In this document: positions 24,807 to 33,500 of the stretch, one piece after another
Numbering within the stretch: the stretch's first letter is position 1
Layout of the letters: every line of letters starts with the position of its first letter
Assembly: GCA_030263555.1 (NCBI GenBank)
Contig: SZPE01000012.1
Coordinates: 4,820 to 68,819 of the forward strand
From: CFX2 sp014338005
GTDB taxonomy: Bacteria; Chloroflexota; Anaerolineae; Aggregatilineales; Phototrophicaceae
Reading direction: 5' to 3'
Length of the DNA: 64,000 bases
The notes under the pieces: model-generated
What the model was told of the DNA's origin: nothing
The model's database searches: none
What the model saw: the letters and a program-made list of their open reading frames with translations, nothing else
Program-made: the position numbers and the translations under genes

Positions 24807-25466
24807 TCAGGCAGGTTGAGCGATTTGCAGTGTTTTGGCCGCCTCGACGATGATCTGCGCGGCGGACTCCATATCCCACTTGTCGGTATTGATGACCAGG
24901 TGATAGAGCAGCGGATCGTCCCACTGCACCTTGAAGTTCTGCCGCAGGTAGCGGGCGCTGGCCTGGTCGTGTTCGTCTATACGCTGGCGGGCGGTGATTT
25001 CGTTCACCCCTTCCGCCTGCTGCACCCACTGGATACGTTTTTCAATCGGCGCTTCGATACGCACGTGCAAAACGCCCGGTTTATCCTTGAGGATAACCTG
25101 CCCGCCGCGCCCGATGATGATGACGCCGCCCTGTTGGTAGGCGCTCAACATGGTGGAGTTCACCAGTTCGACAAACCAGTCGGCATCCATCTGCGCTTCC
25201 AACCCGCCCCACGAGAGTTTGGGAGCCGCGCTTTTGCTGCCAACCAACGGCCCGAAAATTAATTCAACCAGATGGTCACGAAACCCCTTCACCTTAAATT
25301 CCTGTTCGGAAATGTCTACAAAGCCCTGCTCCGGCAGGCCGGCTTCGGCAGCCGCCTGCATGATGAGCTGGCGGTCGAGTATCCGGTAGCCCAGGATTTC
25401 ACTCACCCGAACGGCAATGACATTTCCACCGCTGCCATATTGACGAGACATGGTAATCGCGGACAT
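24807..25466 (-). CDS. Cytidylate kinase-like family protein
   Basis: A 219-residue P-loop kinase-like protein. The N terminus ITMSRQYGSGGNVIAVRVSEILGYRILDRQLI is the mark of the cytidylate-kinase-like family (Pfam Cytidylate_kin2), with a P-loop variant (QYGSGGN) in place of GxxGxGKS. GRGGQVIL and HVRIEAPIEKRIQWVQQAEGVNEITARQRIDEHD follow in the order seen in the family. It probably phosphorylates a nucleotide, but many members have no known substrate. It is convergent with the acetyltransferase and divergent from the TIR gene at 25545. Confidence 0.88.
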   Translation of the reverse strand: MSAITMSRQYGSGGNVIAVRVSEILGYRILDRQLIMQAAAEAGLPEQGFVDISEQEFKVKGFRDHLVELIFGPLVGSKSAAPKLSWGGLEAQMDADWFVELVNSTMLSAYQQGGVIIIGRGGQVILKDKPGVLHVRIEAPIEKRIQWVQQAEGVNEITARQRIDEHDQASARYLRQNFKVQWDDPLLYHLVINTDKWDMESAAQIIVEAAKTLQIAQPA

Positions 25467-25503
25467 AACACACCTCCCGATACCAATGAGCGGTTATCTT
25501 TAT

Positions 25504-25509
25504 TATAAT
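25504..25509 (+). promoter_or_regulatory. Candidate -10 box before the TIR-macro-NDT gene
   Basis: TATAAT in the 78-base divergent gap, 36 bases before the ATG at 25545. The -35 region is weak. Confidence 0.35.
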
Positions 25510-25544
25510 TCAGATTTGAGGGGCTTTAACCAGGATAGGCGTAT

Positions 25545-26957
25545 ATGTCCCACATTTTCATCAGCTACAGCAAACAGAACCTCGCCTTCGCGCGCTATCT
25601 GCGGGCGCTGCTGGAAGGCGAAGGTTTTGCGGTGTGGATGGACGAAACCCAACTGCCGCCCAGCGCCCGCTGGTGGAAAAGCATCGAGCAGAATATCGAA
25701 AGCTGCGCCGCCTTCGTGGTGGTCATGTCGCCCAACGCTTACGAGTCCGATTGGGTGGAGCGCGAAATCCTGCTGGCGGAAGGCCGCAAACGCCCGATCT
25801 TCCCGGTGCTGCTGGCGGGCGAAGCCTGGTCACGGCTGGCGAACATTCAGTATGAGGACATGCGCGGCGGGCTGCGGGCCGCGCCGTCGGCGCATTTTTT
25901 GAACGCCCTGGGCAGCCGCGTGCCGCGCTCCGGCAGAGGCCGCGTGCTGGATTTCGCCGTCGTCAACGGCGATCTGCTGGACATCGAAGCCGATGTGGTG
26001 GCGCTGCGTTACAACGCGGTGCATCAGGCTTACAGCGGCCCGGCGCGGGTGGCAGCGGAACGGCTGATTAAGGCCAGCGTCCCTCCGCCGCAGCTTATGC
26101 CGCCACTGGGCGAACACCGGCTGGTGCCGGCGCAGGGCGTCATCGGCGCGCGGCAGGCGCTTTTTGTTGGGCTGCCCCGCTTAATTCAGATGGGATATAC
26201 CGGCATCCGGGAATACAGCACCCGCGTTTTGGCCGCCCTGGAGCGCGACGCGCCGGATGCCCAGCACCTCATCATGAACCTGAACGGGCCGGGCGCTGGC
26301 CTTGATGAAATCGAGGCGCTGACTGCCCAGTTCGGCGGTTACGTGGACGCCATCCGCGCCGGGCATCTGCCGCACGCGCTCAACCGGATTACCCTGGTCG
26401 AACGGAATACCGACCGGGCGCTGCATATGCGCGAGGCGTTGCAGAGCCAGTTATCCGGCGTTGATTATGCCGAACGCCTGGAGGACGGCCTGTACCGGCT
26501 TTCTGTCGTCCAGATGCGGCAGTACCGGCAAAACGCCGCCGAAACACGTATCGAAGCCGCCGGCGCTCAATCCGAAACGAAGCCGTTCGTGTACGTGATT
26601 ATGCCCGCCGATGAAAGCCTGGATGATTTCTATCATTACGGCATCCAGGGCGCGGTTCACGCGCGTGGGCTGCTGTGCGTGCGGGTGGACGATAACATCC
26701 TGCTGGAAGAAGTGCTGGAACAGGTCAAAAAGCGCATTGATAGCGCTTCGGTCGTGGTGGCCGACCTGACCCACGCCGACCCGCGCGTGTACCTGCAGCT
26801 GGGTTATGCCTGGGGCAAAGGCCGCCCGACGATTTTGCTGGCGCAGGCCGGCGCGCCGCCGGCGCTGGAACTTAGCAAACCCGCGCCCATCCTGTACAAA
26901 AAGATCAAAGATGTAGAAACCGCCCTGGCGCAGGCGCTTGACGCGCTGAAAGCATAA
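25545..26957 (+). CDS. Three-part TIR / macro-like / deoxyribosyltransferase-like protein
   Basis: 470 residues and no membrane segment. The TIR domain (about residues 1-125, MSHIFISYSKQN at the start) keeps E74 in VEREILLAE, the conserved NADase glutamate. The middle (about 133-320) looks like a macro-type ADP-ribose-binding fold: FAVVNGDLLDIEADVVALRYNA, then a GPGAGLDEIEAL loop and NRITLVERNTDRALHM; this call is by pattern only. The C-terminal part (about 347-470) begins PFVYVIMPADESLDDFYHYGI and has SVVVADLTHADPRVYLQLGYAWGKGRPTI, the pattern of nucleoside 2-deoxyribosyltransferase-like, TIR-related domains. All three families act on NAD+, ADP-ribose or nucleosides. The acyltransferase fusion starts 8 bases downstream, so the two form an operon. 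Confidence 0.8.
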   Translation: MSHIFISYSKQNLAFARYLRALLEGEGFAVWMDETQLPPSARWWKSIEQNIESCAAFVVVMSPNAYESDWVEREILLAEGRKRPIFPVLLAGEAWSRLANIQYEDMRGGLRAAPSAHFLNALGSRVPRSGRGRVLDFAVVNGDLLDIEADVVALRYNAVHQAYSGPARVAAERLIKASVPPPQLMPPLGEHRLVPAQGVIGARQALFVGLPRLIQMGYTGIREYSTRVLAALERDAPDAQHLIMNLNGPGAGLDEIEALTAQFGGYVDAIRAGHLPHALNRITLVERNTDRALHMREALQSQLSGVDYAERLEDGLYRLSVVQMRQYRQNAAETRIEAAGAQSETKPFVYVIMPADESLDDFYHYGIQGAVHARGLLCVRVDDNILLEEVLEQVKKRIDSASVVVADLTHADPRVYLQLGYAWGKGRPTILLAQAGAPPALELSKPAPILYKKIKDVETALAQALDALKA

Positions 26958-26965
26958 AAATCGCC

Positions 26966-28429
26966 ATGACCCAACCGGCATCCCGCCCGCCCGAAGTGAA
27001 CATCATCCTTTCCACCCTGGCCCGTCTGCTTTTTCGGCTGTTCGGCTGGCAGCCCCAGGGCAGCGTCCCGCCGCTGGCGCAGTTCGTCGTGGTGGCCGCG
27101 CCGCATACGTCCAACTGGGACGGCCTGATCGTGATTATGATGTCGCTGGTGCTGCGCGTTAAACTGCGCTGGATGGGCAAACACACGCTGTTCAGGCCGC
27201 CCTTCGGCTTCATCCTGCGCGCTTTGGGCGGCATCCCCATCAATCGCAGCGCCAGTCATAACGCCGTTCAGCAGGCAGTTCAGAGCTTTCGTGACCACAA
27301 AAACTGGGTGCTGGTGGTCGCGCCGGAAGGCACGCGCAGCAAAACCACCCGCTGGAAAACCGGCTTTTACCACATTGCGCTGGGGGCGGGCGTGCCGCTG
27401 GTGCTGGGCTTCGTTGACTATCGGCGCAAATCCGCCGGGCTTGGCCCGGTGATCGAGCCAACCGGCGACATCGAAGCCGATATGGCCGCGATCCGCGCCT
27501 TTTATACCGGCATCATCGGGCGGCATCCCGAAAAAATGAGCGACATCAACCTAACCTATAAGGAGGCCCCCATGCGCCTGATCGAAAATAACCGCCTGCT
27601 GTTCAACCGCCTGGCAGACCTGGCGACAAAACCGCCGCTGTTCGAGCCGAGTCCAGCGCGCTTCTGGAATGATCCGTATATCGCACAGCAGATGTTAAAA
27701 GCGCATCTTGACCCCACCACCGATGCCGCCAGCCGCCGCCCCGAAACCATCGAACGCTGCGCAGCCTGGATTGCCGAACGCGCCGGGCTGCTGCCAGGCG
27801 CGCGCCTGCTCGACCTGGGCTGCGGGCCGGGGCTGTACGCGCGGCGTTTTGCCGGGCGCGACCTGCGCGTGACGGGGGTGGATTTTTCTGAAAATTCGCT
27901 GGCGTATGCCCGCCAGCACGACCCGCACTCGACCTACATTCACGCTGACTACCGGACTCTCGACCTGCCGCCGGAATCATTCGAGGCCGCTGTATTGATC
28001 TACGGCGACCTGTGCGTGTTAAACGATGCCGACCGGGATACTGTGCTGCACAACGTGCGCCGCGCGTTGTGTCCCGGCGGATATTTTTTCTTCGATGTGA
28101 TGACGCCGCAGCATTCTGATTATCACCAGCCTTCCGCCAGGTGGTGGGTAGAGACATCCGGCGGCTTCTGGAAGCCGACTCCGTATCTGGCGCTGCTGCG
28201 CCACCACCAGTACCCGGAACACGAAACCGGCCTGGAACAGTATTTGGTGATCGAAGACTCCGGCGATGTAACCGAGTACCGCATCTGGTCGCATTATTAC
28301 AGCCCGGAGGCGATCACCGCAGTCCTGGAGCGGCAGGGTTTCGAGGTGGTGGGGCGCTACGGAAACCTGACGGGCGCGCCGTACCAGCCGGACGGAGAGT
28401 GGCTGGGGCTGGCGGCCCGCCGGATGTAA
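26966..28429 (+). CDS. Lysophospholipid acyltransferase fused in frame to a SAM methyltransferase
   Basis: 487 residues. Residues 1-200 are a 1-acylglycerol-3-phosphate-type acyltransferase: the catalytic HTSNWD (HX4D), then GGIPINRS and APEGTRSK in the expected order. Residues 203-487 are a class I methyltransferase with motif I LLDLGCGPGLYARRF and the later FFFDVMTP. The join is marked by an internal ribosome-binding site and ATG (27560-27574) in the same frame, and each half matches the usual length of a stand-alone family member. The simplest view is two genes whose intervening stop has been lost, so both a fusion and a separate 285-residue methyltransferase could be made. A sequencing error at the junction is the main alternative. 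It follows the TIR gene by 8 bases. Confidence 0.85.
   Translation: MTQPASRPPEVNIILSTLARLLFRLFGWQPQGSVPPLAQFVVVAAPHTSNWDGLIVIMMSLVLRVKLRWMGKHTLFRPPFGFILRALGGIPINRSASHNAVQQAVQSFRDHKNWVLVVAPEGTRSKTTRWKTGFYHIALGAGVPLVLGFVDYRRKSAGLGPVIEPTGDIEADMAAIRAFYTGIIGRHPEKMSDINLTYKEAPMRLIENNRLLFNRLADLATKPPLFEPSPARFWNDPYIAQQMLKAHLDPTTDAASRRPETIERCAAWIAERAGLLPGARLLDLGCGPGLYARRFAGRDLRVTGVDFSENSLAYARQHDPHSTYIHADYRTLDLPPESFEAAVLIYGDLCVLNDADRDTVLHNVRRALCPGGYFFFDVMTPQHSDYHQPSARWWVETSGGFWKPTPYLALLRHHQYPEHETGLEQYLVIEDSGDVTEYRIWSHYYSPEAITAVLERQGFEVVGRYGNLTGAPYQPDGEWLGLAARRM
27560..27574 (+). promoter_or_regulatory. Internal ribosome-binding site and ATG inside the acyltransferase-methyltransferase frame
   Basis: AAGGAGG at 27560-27566, 5 bases, then ATG at 27572-27574, 202 codons into the long frame and in phase. 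It would start a protein at MRLIENNRLLF, right where stand-alone methyltransferases of this type begin. Confidence 0.65.
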
Positions 28430-28439
28430 AGGCCGTTAT

Positions 28440-29432
28440 TTACGTCTGCCGGCCCTCGGCTTCTTCCTCCCGCGCGCGCGCCAGTGCCACCGCGCGCATC
28501 ACCTGGGTGCGCGTCAGCATCACCGAATCGTCGTCCTCCTGGCGCAGATCATCTGGCACAGGCAGGCGGGATTTAACCAGAAAGTCTTCCAGCGCCTTGC
28601 TAAAACTGCGCGTCGGCGCGTCCTCGCCGTATTCATCCCGCACTTCGCGCAGATGGTCTACCATCCACAGGTACAGGTCGGCTTCAGTGCGTTTGGGCAT
28701 ATGGGACAGCACATCATACTTACGGATGAGCGTCACCGCCGGGCGGTATACGTTGTCGTACCAGTCGGCAGCGGCTTCTTCAAGCGTAACCCCTTCGCCG
28801 CGTGTATGCTCCAGGATGTTCTGGTGCAGGTAAATGTGTCCCATCAGGTCATTGTAGCGCGACGGCTCGGAAAGCTGCATGGGCTGGTGATGCGGGCGCG
28901 AATTTTTCAGCCCGGTTTCTTCCAAAAACGCGGCATAGGCCGCCGCCGCGTCCAGCTGTTCCCGCGTCATACCCGGCTCCAGGTCAACCGGCGTGCGGAG
29001 TTCGGTCACGTGCGCCTGGATGGTTTTCGCGCCGAGCTGCCGCGCTACAGATACCCGATGGTTGCCATCGCGCACGAAATACACATCATCCACTTTATAC
29101 AATTCAATCGGCGGCACACCCTCCATGCTGTGAACCTGGGCATAAACCCGGCTCCAGCGATCCTGCGACGTGCTGCTTTTCGGCAGAAACGTGCTGGTGA
29201 AGTCGCGGTAGCGCCCCACGCTGCCGACAATACGGTCAAGCGGCACATCTTGCAGCCCCTTATAACTTTCCTCGCGCAGGCGCAGGCGCGTTTTGATGTC
29301 ATCGAAACTCAGCAGTTCAGCCGGTTTGTTCCGCAGCAGGCCGATCACATCCTGCCAGAAGGCGCGTCGCCGCGCGTTTTGATAGACATTGATGCCTTCG
29401 CTGTAGTTCATTTTAAACGAGTCGTCGGACAT
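28440..29432 (-). CDS. ParB-like N-terminal-domain protein
   Basis: About 330 residues. A ParB/Srx-like nuclease fold is suggested by VPPIELYKVDDVYFVRDGNHRVSVARQLGA (about residues 120-150): the GNHR box matches the ParB box II GxHR. The N terminus (MNYSEGINVYQNARRRAFWQDVIGLL) and the helical C terminus are typical of a protein group common in Chloroflexota and usually called ParB-like. No ParA partner or parS site is visible, so chromosome partitioning is unlikely and a regulatory role is open. ATG at 29432 is preferred to 29447 because GAGAGG lies seven bases before it. Confidence 0.75.
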   Translation of the reverse strand: MSDDSFKMNYSEGINVYQNARRRAFWQDVIGLLRNKPAELLSFDDIKTRLRLREESYKGLQDVPLDRIVGSVGRYRDFTSTFLPKSSTSQDRWSRVYAQVHSMEGVPPIELYKVDDVYFVRDGNHRVSVARQLGAKTIQAHVTELRTPVDLEPGMTREQLDAAAAYAAFLEETGLKNSRPHHQPMQLSEPSRYNDLMGHIYLHQNILEHTRGEGVTLEEAAADWYDNVYRPAVTLIRKYDVLSHMPKRTEADLYLWMVDHLREVRDEYGEDAPTRSFSKALEDFLVKSRLPVPDDLRQEDDDSVMLTRTQVMRAVALARAREEEAEGRQT

Positions 29433-29679
29433 TCCGATTCCTCTCACTCATACATCACGCTCGATGGGTTGAAGTCGGGGATGATTTTTACCCCCAACCT
29501 TCCCGTTCGACTTTTGCTTTCCTCCCAGATATACTCTTCAATCAGCTTACAATACATTATCCAGAATGCACAGAGCAAAGGCCTCAATGGTTGTCAACGT
29601 TTAGCCTACGCTCATATGGTCTATTATGCGCCTGTCCGGTTATGGACAGGTTAACCCACCGCCAAAAGAGGTAGAAAAA

Positions 29680-30432
29680 GTGACTTATATCCTGGTGACA
29701 AATGACGACGGCGTAACCGCGCCGGGGCTGTTCGCTCTGATGCAGGCCATGCGCCAGCTTGGCACAGTGGGGGTGATTGCCCCTTTACGCAACCAGAGCG
29801 CCGTCGGCCACCGTAAAACGCTCTTTCAGGACATCCGCGTAAGCCAGGCGGTTTTGCGGGACGGCACGCCCGCGACGGCGGTGGATAGTTCACCGTCGGA
29901 CTGCATCGCCCTGGCCGCGCTGGGGCTGGTGAACTGGCCGCCGAATATTGTCGTATCCGGCATCAATCGCGGCGCAAACATGGGGCAGGACATCACCTAC
30001 AGCGGCACGGTGACGGCGGCGCTGGAGTCCACCATTCAGGGCATCCCGGCAGTGGCGGTATCGCTGGCGTCCCGCAATGCCGATTCGCCCGCCGACTACG
30101 AGCCGGCGGCGGAGATGGCGGCGCGCGTGGTGCGGCGCGTGCTGGAAAAAGGCCTGCCGCCCTTCACCATCCTCAACCTGAACCTGCCCGCCGGGCGGGA
30201 CATCAAAGGGCTGCGGCTCACCCGCCAGGGGGTGCGGATTTACACCGACGAAATGGAGCGCGATGGCGATATTGTACGCATCGTCGGGCCGGAGCCGGGC
30301 GGTCGAACCGAAGAAGAAGGCACGGATTTATGGGCCGTGCATAACGGTTACGCCAGCCTGACGCCCATCCACCTTGACTTGACCGCGCACCGTTTTCTGG
30401 CCGACCTGGCCGCCTGGGACATCGCGCCGTAA
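29680..30432 (+). CDS. surE: 5'/3'-nucleotidase SurE
   Basis: A 250-residue metal-dependent nucleotidase that dephosphorylates nucleoside monophosphates. The N terminus VTYILVTNDDG supplies the metal-binding DD pair. RNQSAVGHRKT, SPSDCIALA and the diagnostic SGINRGANMGQDITYSGTV with AAxEST follow in order. GTG at 29680 is chosen because the family begins at this point and AGAGG lies eight bases upstream; the longer frame adds 18 unrelated residues. It is just upstream of the TIR-PBP gene, which has its own promoter. Confidence 0.93.
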   Translation: MTYILVTNDDGVTAPGLFALMQAMRQLGTVGVIAPLRNQSAVGHRKTLFQDIRVSQAVLRDGTPATAVDSSPSDCIALAALGLVNWPPNIVVSGINRGANMGQDITYSGTVTAALESTIQGIPAVAVSLASRNADSPADYEPAAEMAARVVRRVLEKGLPPFTILNLNLPAGRDIKGLRLTRQGVRIYTDEMERDGDIVRIVGPEPGGRTEEEGTDLWAVHNGYASLTPIHLDLTAHRFLADLAAWDIAP

Positions 30433-30444
30433 ACCTGTCCGTTT

Positions 30445-30497
30445 TTGGCAAGCGTTATCTGACTCGATATAATCCGCGCCACTCAATGGCGCGGATT
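30445..30497 (+). promoter_or_regulatory. Strong promoter with perfect palindrome ahead of the TIR-PBP gene
   Basis: TTGGCA (30445-30450), a 17-base spacer and a perfect TATAAT (30468-30473). A perfect 11-bp inverted repeat (30471-30481 with 30487-30497, 5-base gap) begins inside the -10 box, spans the expected transcription start and ends five bases before the ATG. It is better placed as a repressor site than as a hairpin, because its left arm would mostly not be transcribed. Confidence 0.7.
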
Positions 30498-30501
30498 GTT
30501 T

Positions 30502-33500
30502 ATGCTGTATCACATTTTTCTGAGCTACAGCCGCAAGGACGCTTCCCTGATGCGAAAGGTCAGGGATCATTTGCGCGCCGAAGAGCTGTCAGTCTGGACG
30601 GATGAGGGCATCGAACCCGGCACGCCGCTGTGGGATCAGGCCATCGAAACGGCGCTGGCAAACGCCGGCTGTATGGTCGTCATCCTCACGCCCAATGCCA
30701 TCAACTCCAAAGGGCTGCGCGACGAAATCCACTACGCCCGCATTCATGGCGTTTATATTTTTCCCCTGCTGGCGGGCGGCGATGCCCGAACATCCGTGCC
30801 GTATACCCTCAGCGGGACGCAGTGGGTGGACATTCGTTCCGATTTTTCCGGCGGCATGGCGAAAATTGTTTCGACCGTGCGTACCCATCTGAGGTTAGAT
30901 GCCGCTGCCGCGCCGCTGCCCGAAGCGCCGCCGGAGGAACACCCACCCCGGCCCGCGCCGCGCCCAATGCCCCGTCTGAACTTGCCGCGTCTGAACCTCG
31001 CACCCGGTCGCCTGCTGCGCGGCCTTCGACCGACCCGCCTGCTGTGGCTTTTCCCGGCGGTCGTGCTGGTGCTGGCGGGCCTGGCGGCGGTGGGGTTGAA
31101 GCTGGCTTCCGACCGATATTACGGAATCCTCGCAACCTGGGGCGACGAAATCGCCGCGCTGGCAAACTACCAGCCGGAATTTCACCCCGTCCGGCTGCTG
31201 GATGCCGATGGCAGCCCTTTCGCCGAACTGACCAGCGAGCAGGGCGGCGCGCGGCAAAAAGTGGCGCTGGAAAACATTTCGCCCTACCTGATTCACGCCG
31301 TTGTTTCGGTGGAAGAGCCGCGCTTTTTTGAGGCCGCCGGCGCTGCGCCCGATTGGGTATCGCTGCTGCCTGCGCTGCTGGATTTGCAGCCGGTCGAGTC
31401 TGGCGCGGCCACCATCACCGGACAGATCGCCCGCCAGTTGGTGCTGAAGGATGCGGCGGTTTCCCCGGAGCGCGCCCTGCAAGAGCGGATAATTGAGGCA
31501 GAAATCGCCCGGCGGTATACCCAAAACGAGATTCTTGAACTGTATCTGAACGAGGTTTATTTCGGCAACCAGTCCTACGGCGTGGAAGCAGCGGCGCAGT
31601 TTTACTTCGACCAGAGCGCCGACGATCTTGATCTGGCCGAATCGGCGCTGCTGGCCGGCCTGATCGCCGCGCCTGCCGCCTATGACCCGGTGACGCAGCG
31701 CGAAGCCGCCTTCGAGCGAATGGGGCAGGTGATCGCGCGGATGCAGGAGGTGGGCTGTCTGGGTTTTCAGCAGGTGTTTCCTGGTGACGACCCCTTCTGC
31801 ATAGATCAGAGTATGGTACGGGATGCCATCGTGGAACAGGCCGCCGTTAAAGCGCGCGTTTTTCAGCCGCGCGCGATTTCTTATCAAAACCCACACTTCG
31901 TCAATTTTGTCCAGCAGATCATCGAGCGCGACTACGGTGCGGGCGAGATGTACCGGCGCGGTTTTGTCATCCGCACCACGCTGGATACACCCCTCCAAAA
32001 AAGCGCGGAGCAGGCGCTCCAGGCGGCGCTTGACCAGGGCGCGAACACCGGGCTGAATACCGGCGCGATCATGGTCACAGACCCGGCTACCGGCGCGATT
32101 CGCGCAATGGTCGGCAGCCCAGATTTTCATGACGATGAGATAGACGGGCAGGCCAACGGCGCGCTCACCTGGCAGGCCGCCGGGACGGCCATCAAGCCAG
32201 TGGTGTACGCCGCCGCGTTGGAAGGCGTGCCAGACCCCAGCACCGGCGAGGTGGTGCGTTATCTCACCCCGGCATCCATTCTGTGGGATGTGCCGACGAC
32301 CTTCAACACCGTGCCGTCATACAGCCCGGTTAACTTGGACGGCGGTTTCCGGGGGCCGGTGGCCGTGCGTTACGCCCTGCAAAATGATCTCAACGTGGCG
32401 GCGGTGAAAGCCTTCGACTTCATCGGCGTCGAACGCTTCCAGGATGTAGCCGCGCGTTTAGGGCTGACGTTCCCCGAAGGCGCGCAGTTCGGGCTGCCGA
32501 CGGCGCTGGGCGCGGTGGACGTGCGGCTGTATGATATGATGGCGGCCTACGGTACACTGGCGAACAACGGCGCGCTCGCTCGGCTGTACGCCGTCGAGAG
32601 CATCACCGATGCCGACGGCGCAGCCGTTCCCCTGGCCGAACGCCCCACGCCTACTCAGGTCGTTCAGCCGGCGGTCGCTTACCTGATGCAGAACATCCTC
32701 AGCGACGACAGCGCCCGCGCCCAACAGTTCGGCACAAACAGCGCCTTGTCTCTTTCCAGCCTGCCCGCGTCCGGTTATGTGGCCGCCAAAACCGGCGTCA
32801 CCGACCAGAACCGCGACCTGTGGACGATGGGTTTTACCACCAACGCGGTCGTGGGCGTCTGGCTGGGACGCGCGGACGACGCGCCCACTTCCGGCGGCTT
32901 CAGCCTGGTCGCGCCGCTGTGGAACCAGGTGATGACCGCTGCCCTGCGCGAGTTCGGCCCGCCGCCGCCGTTTAGCATCCCCGGCAGTGTCATCACCGTC
33001 CAGGTCTGCGCCCTGACCGGCACGCTGCCGCCGGCGAACTGCCCGGTGCTGCGGAATGAGCTTTTTCTGGCCGGCCAGCTGCCGCCCTCTGCCGAAGAAG
33101 CCTTTGTCCAGAACATAACGATTGACTCCTGGACAGGGCTGCGCGCCAACCAGTTCTGCCCGGATAATCTGGTCGAACGTACTTACCTGAACGTCTCAGA
33201 CGCGGCGGTGGCGGATTGGCTGCTGAACAGGCCCATCGGGGTATCGCTGGCGCGGCAGCTTGGCCTCCCCAGCGATCTGGAGCGCGCCCCGACCGAAGCC
33301 TGCGACCTGAACACCGAAATCCCCATCGCGCGCATCACCAGTCCTGGCGAGGGGCAGCAGGTTTCCGGCGAAGTGCAGGTGGTGGGTTCGGCGTCCGCGC
33401 CGTCACTTGCGAGTTATTATCTTGAGCTTGCGCCCGGAAACTCGAACAATTTTATACCTGTCTCGCTTCCGACAGCCTCGCCGCAGACCAACGGCGTATT

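Noticed and set aside
28440..29432. Chromosome partitioning ParB
   Set aside because: Only the N-terminal ParB-like fold is seen, with no ParA or parS site.
30471..30497. surE terminator reading of the palindrome before the TIR-PBP gene
   Set aside because: No proper U-run follows, and a near-consensus promoter overlaps it, so an operator is more likely.
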